Assembly (NCBI GenBank): GCA_015231395.1
Contig: JADGBP010000110.1
Coordinates: 1-7,151, forward strand
Reading direction: 5' to 3'
Length of the DNA: 7,151 nt
Origin: Desulfamplus sp.
GTDB taxonomy: Bacteria > Desulfobacterota > Desulfobacteria > Desulfobacterales > Desulfobacteraceae
The notes beneath the pieces were generated by a model. It was given only the letters and a program-made list of their open reading frames with translations. It was not told the DNA's origin and did no database searches. The position numbers and the translations under genes were made by a program. How positions within the stretch are numbered: the first letter of the stretch is position 1; the number at the start of each line of letters is the position of its first letter. Positions 6,577-7,151 of this stretch are shown here, in pieces.

Positions 6577-6819
6577 ATGCAAGAATACCCTTTTATTACC
6601 AGATTGATTGATGAAGGATATGCTGTGTCATTTAATGATACAGGCATTGGCAAAAAGTTAGTTATGGTTTGTGATGAAGGTGGTCAGTTAATTATGTTTG
6701 TCAGAGGCAGAATGTCTTACGAAAAGATGATGGCGAAATTGGAATCATATGCCAAAGACCTTTTTGAGAACGGTATGTCAAACGATGAGATTAATGGTGT
6801 CCGAGATAAAATTTGGTAA
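6577..6819 (+). CDS. Uncharacterised 80-aa protein
   Basis: I do not recognise a family. The 80-residue product begins MQEYPFITRLIDEGYAVSFN, continues with alternating hydrophobic residues that suggest beta strands (KKLVMVCDEGGQLIMFVRGR, residues 27-46), and ends in a charged helical half (YEKMMAKLESYAKDLFENG, then SNDEINGVRDKIW). There is no signal peptide or membrane segment, so a cytoplasmic protein is likely. The ATG has a clear AAGGA site five bases upstream, and base composition matches the other genes, which supports real coding. It follows the toxin gene by 137 bases on the same strand and could be co-transcribed or separate. A small regulator, an antitoxin or an accessory protein of the island are all possible; none is shown by the sequence. 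Confidence 0.65.
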   Translation: MQEYPFITRLIDEGYAVSFNDTGIGKKLVMVCDEGGQLIMFVRGRMSYEKMMAKLESYAKDLFENGMSNDEINGVRDKIW

Positions 6820-7151
6820 ATTGTGACTTGCAGATCAAACAAGCATGAACAACTGTATAGAAAAATACTGTTTCAACTTCCAATTTCTACTCAAAATCGT
6901 ATGTCTCGCGCCAACGCCGTTGATGCTTCTGGAGCAGCCTCGATAGTCATTCTGGGGCATCTGGTAAAAACACATAAAAACCCAAAAGCTGAAGATAGGT
7001 TCACCTGCTGTGATTGAAGAAAATGAACGAAATCACATAAGGAATTTGATTATCCGCTGATAAAATTTTGCACTGACTGGATAGAAGAAAACTGAAACTT
7101 CATTTAGCAACACTAATGATTTTAAGTATTGATTCCCCTTCTAATTTGTTT
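6820..7151. other. Region without a supportable gene
   Basis: The last ~330 bases hold only a GTG-initiated frame (6823-7017) without a ribosome-binding site, which I do not accept as a gene. A GC-rich pocket at about 6901-6960 (34 of 60 bases G or C, against 18 of 60 in the preceding row) stands out from very AT-rich surroundings. No intrinsic terminator, tRNA or insertion-sequence end is visible. Confidence 0.6.

Noticed and set aside
6823..7017. 64-codon plus-strand frame as a gene
   Set aside because: It has a GTG start without a ribosome-binding site, uneven base composition along its length and no recognised family.
2751..7148. Similar strings GATTCCCCCTCTCATTGG (2751-2768) and GATTCCCCTTCTAATTTG (7131-7148) as possible element ends
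   Set aside because: There are only 15 matches of 18, no further similarity outside, and no transposase or integrase; probably coincidence.
1..7151. CRISPR array, tRNA, rRNA or insertion sequence
   Set aside because: No regularly spaced repeats, cloverleaf-like arms, transposase motifs or terminal inverted repeats were seen on either strand.

Overview
This window looks like a piece of a bacterial defence island from a moderately AT-rich genome. Sixty-base rows counted by hand run at about 38-48% GC in the older-looking genes. Nothing fixes the taxon. Good Shine-Dalgarno sites, tight gene spacing and the gene families present fit a Gram-negative host such as a proteobacterium or Desulfobacterota, but that is inference.

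Layout. At the left edge, on the minus strand, is the 5' end of a putative molybdenum-carrier (cpYpsA/SLOG-like) gene. It is divergent from everything else. All other genes lie on the plus strand. First comes a broken hsdM: about 90 residues of the N-terminal domain of a type I methyltransferase, joined abruptly to what looks like the last ~44 codons of a SNF2-type helicase in another frame. Immediately after this scar comes an intact type III restriction-modification operon. It has mod (651 aa, beta-class adenine methyltransferase with DPPY and FxG motifs) and res (1002 aa, SF2 helicase plus PD-(D/E)XK nuclease). The 141-bp gap between them holds a possible 44-codon ORF, a TGnTATAAT promoter element and a hairpin that would mask the res ribosome-binding site.

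Downstream is a toxin-antitoxin pair: a DUF2281-type antitoxin overlapping a PemK/MazF-like toxin by one base. It is followed by a doubtful 39-codon ORF containing a perfect palindrome, and by an unrecognised 80-aa protein with a good ribosome-binding site. The last ~330 bases contain no gene I can support.

How it works together. Mod and Res should form the usual type III complex: Mod methylates adenine on one strand of an asymmetric site, and Res joins Mod to cleave unmodified DNA using ATP. The spacer between mod and res suggests that res has its own transcriptional and translational control. The central target-recognition part of mod is clearly more AT-rich than its flanks, which suggests that specificity was swapped by recombination. 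The toxin-antitoxin pair may stabilise the island. The hsdM/helicase scar shows that earlier defence genes at this site were lost by deletion or insertion. I found no clearly new defence system. The most unusual items are the chimeric scar and the mod-res spacer.
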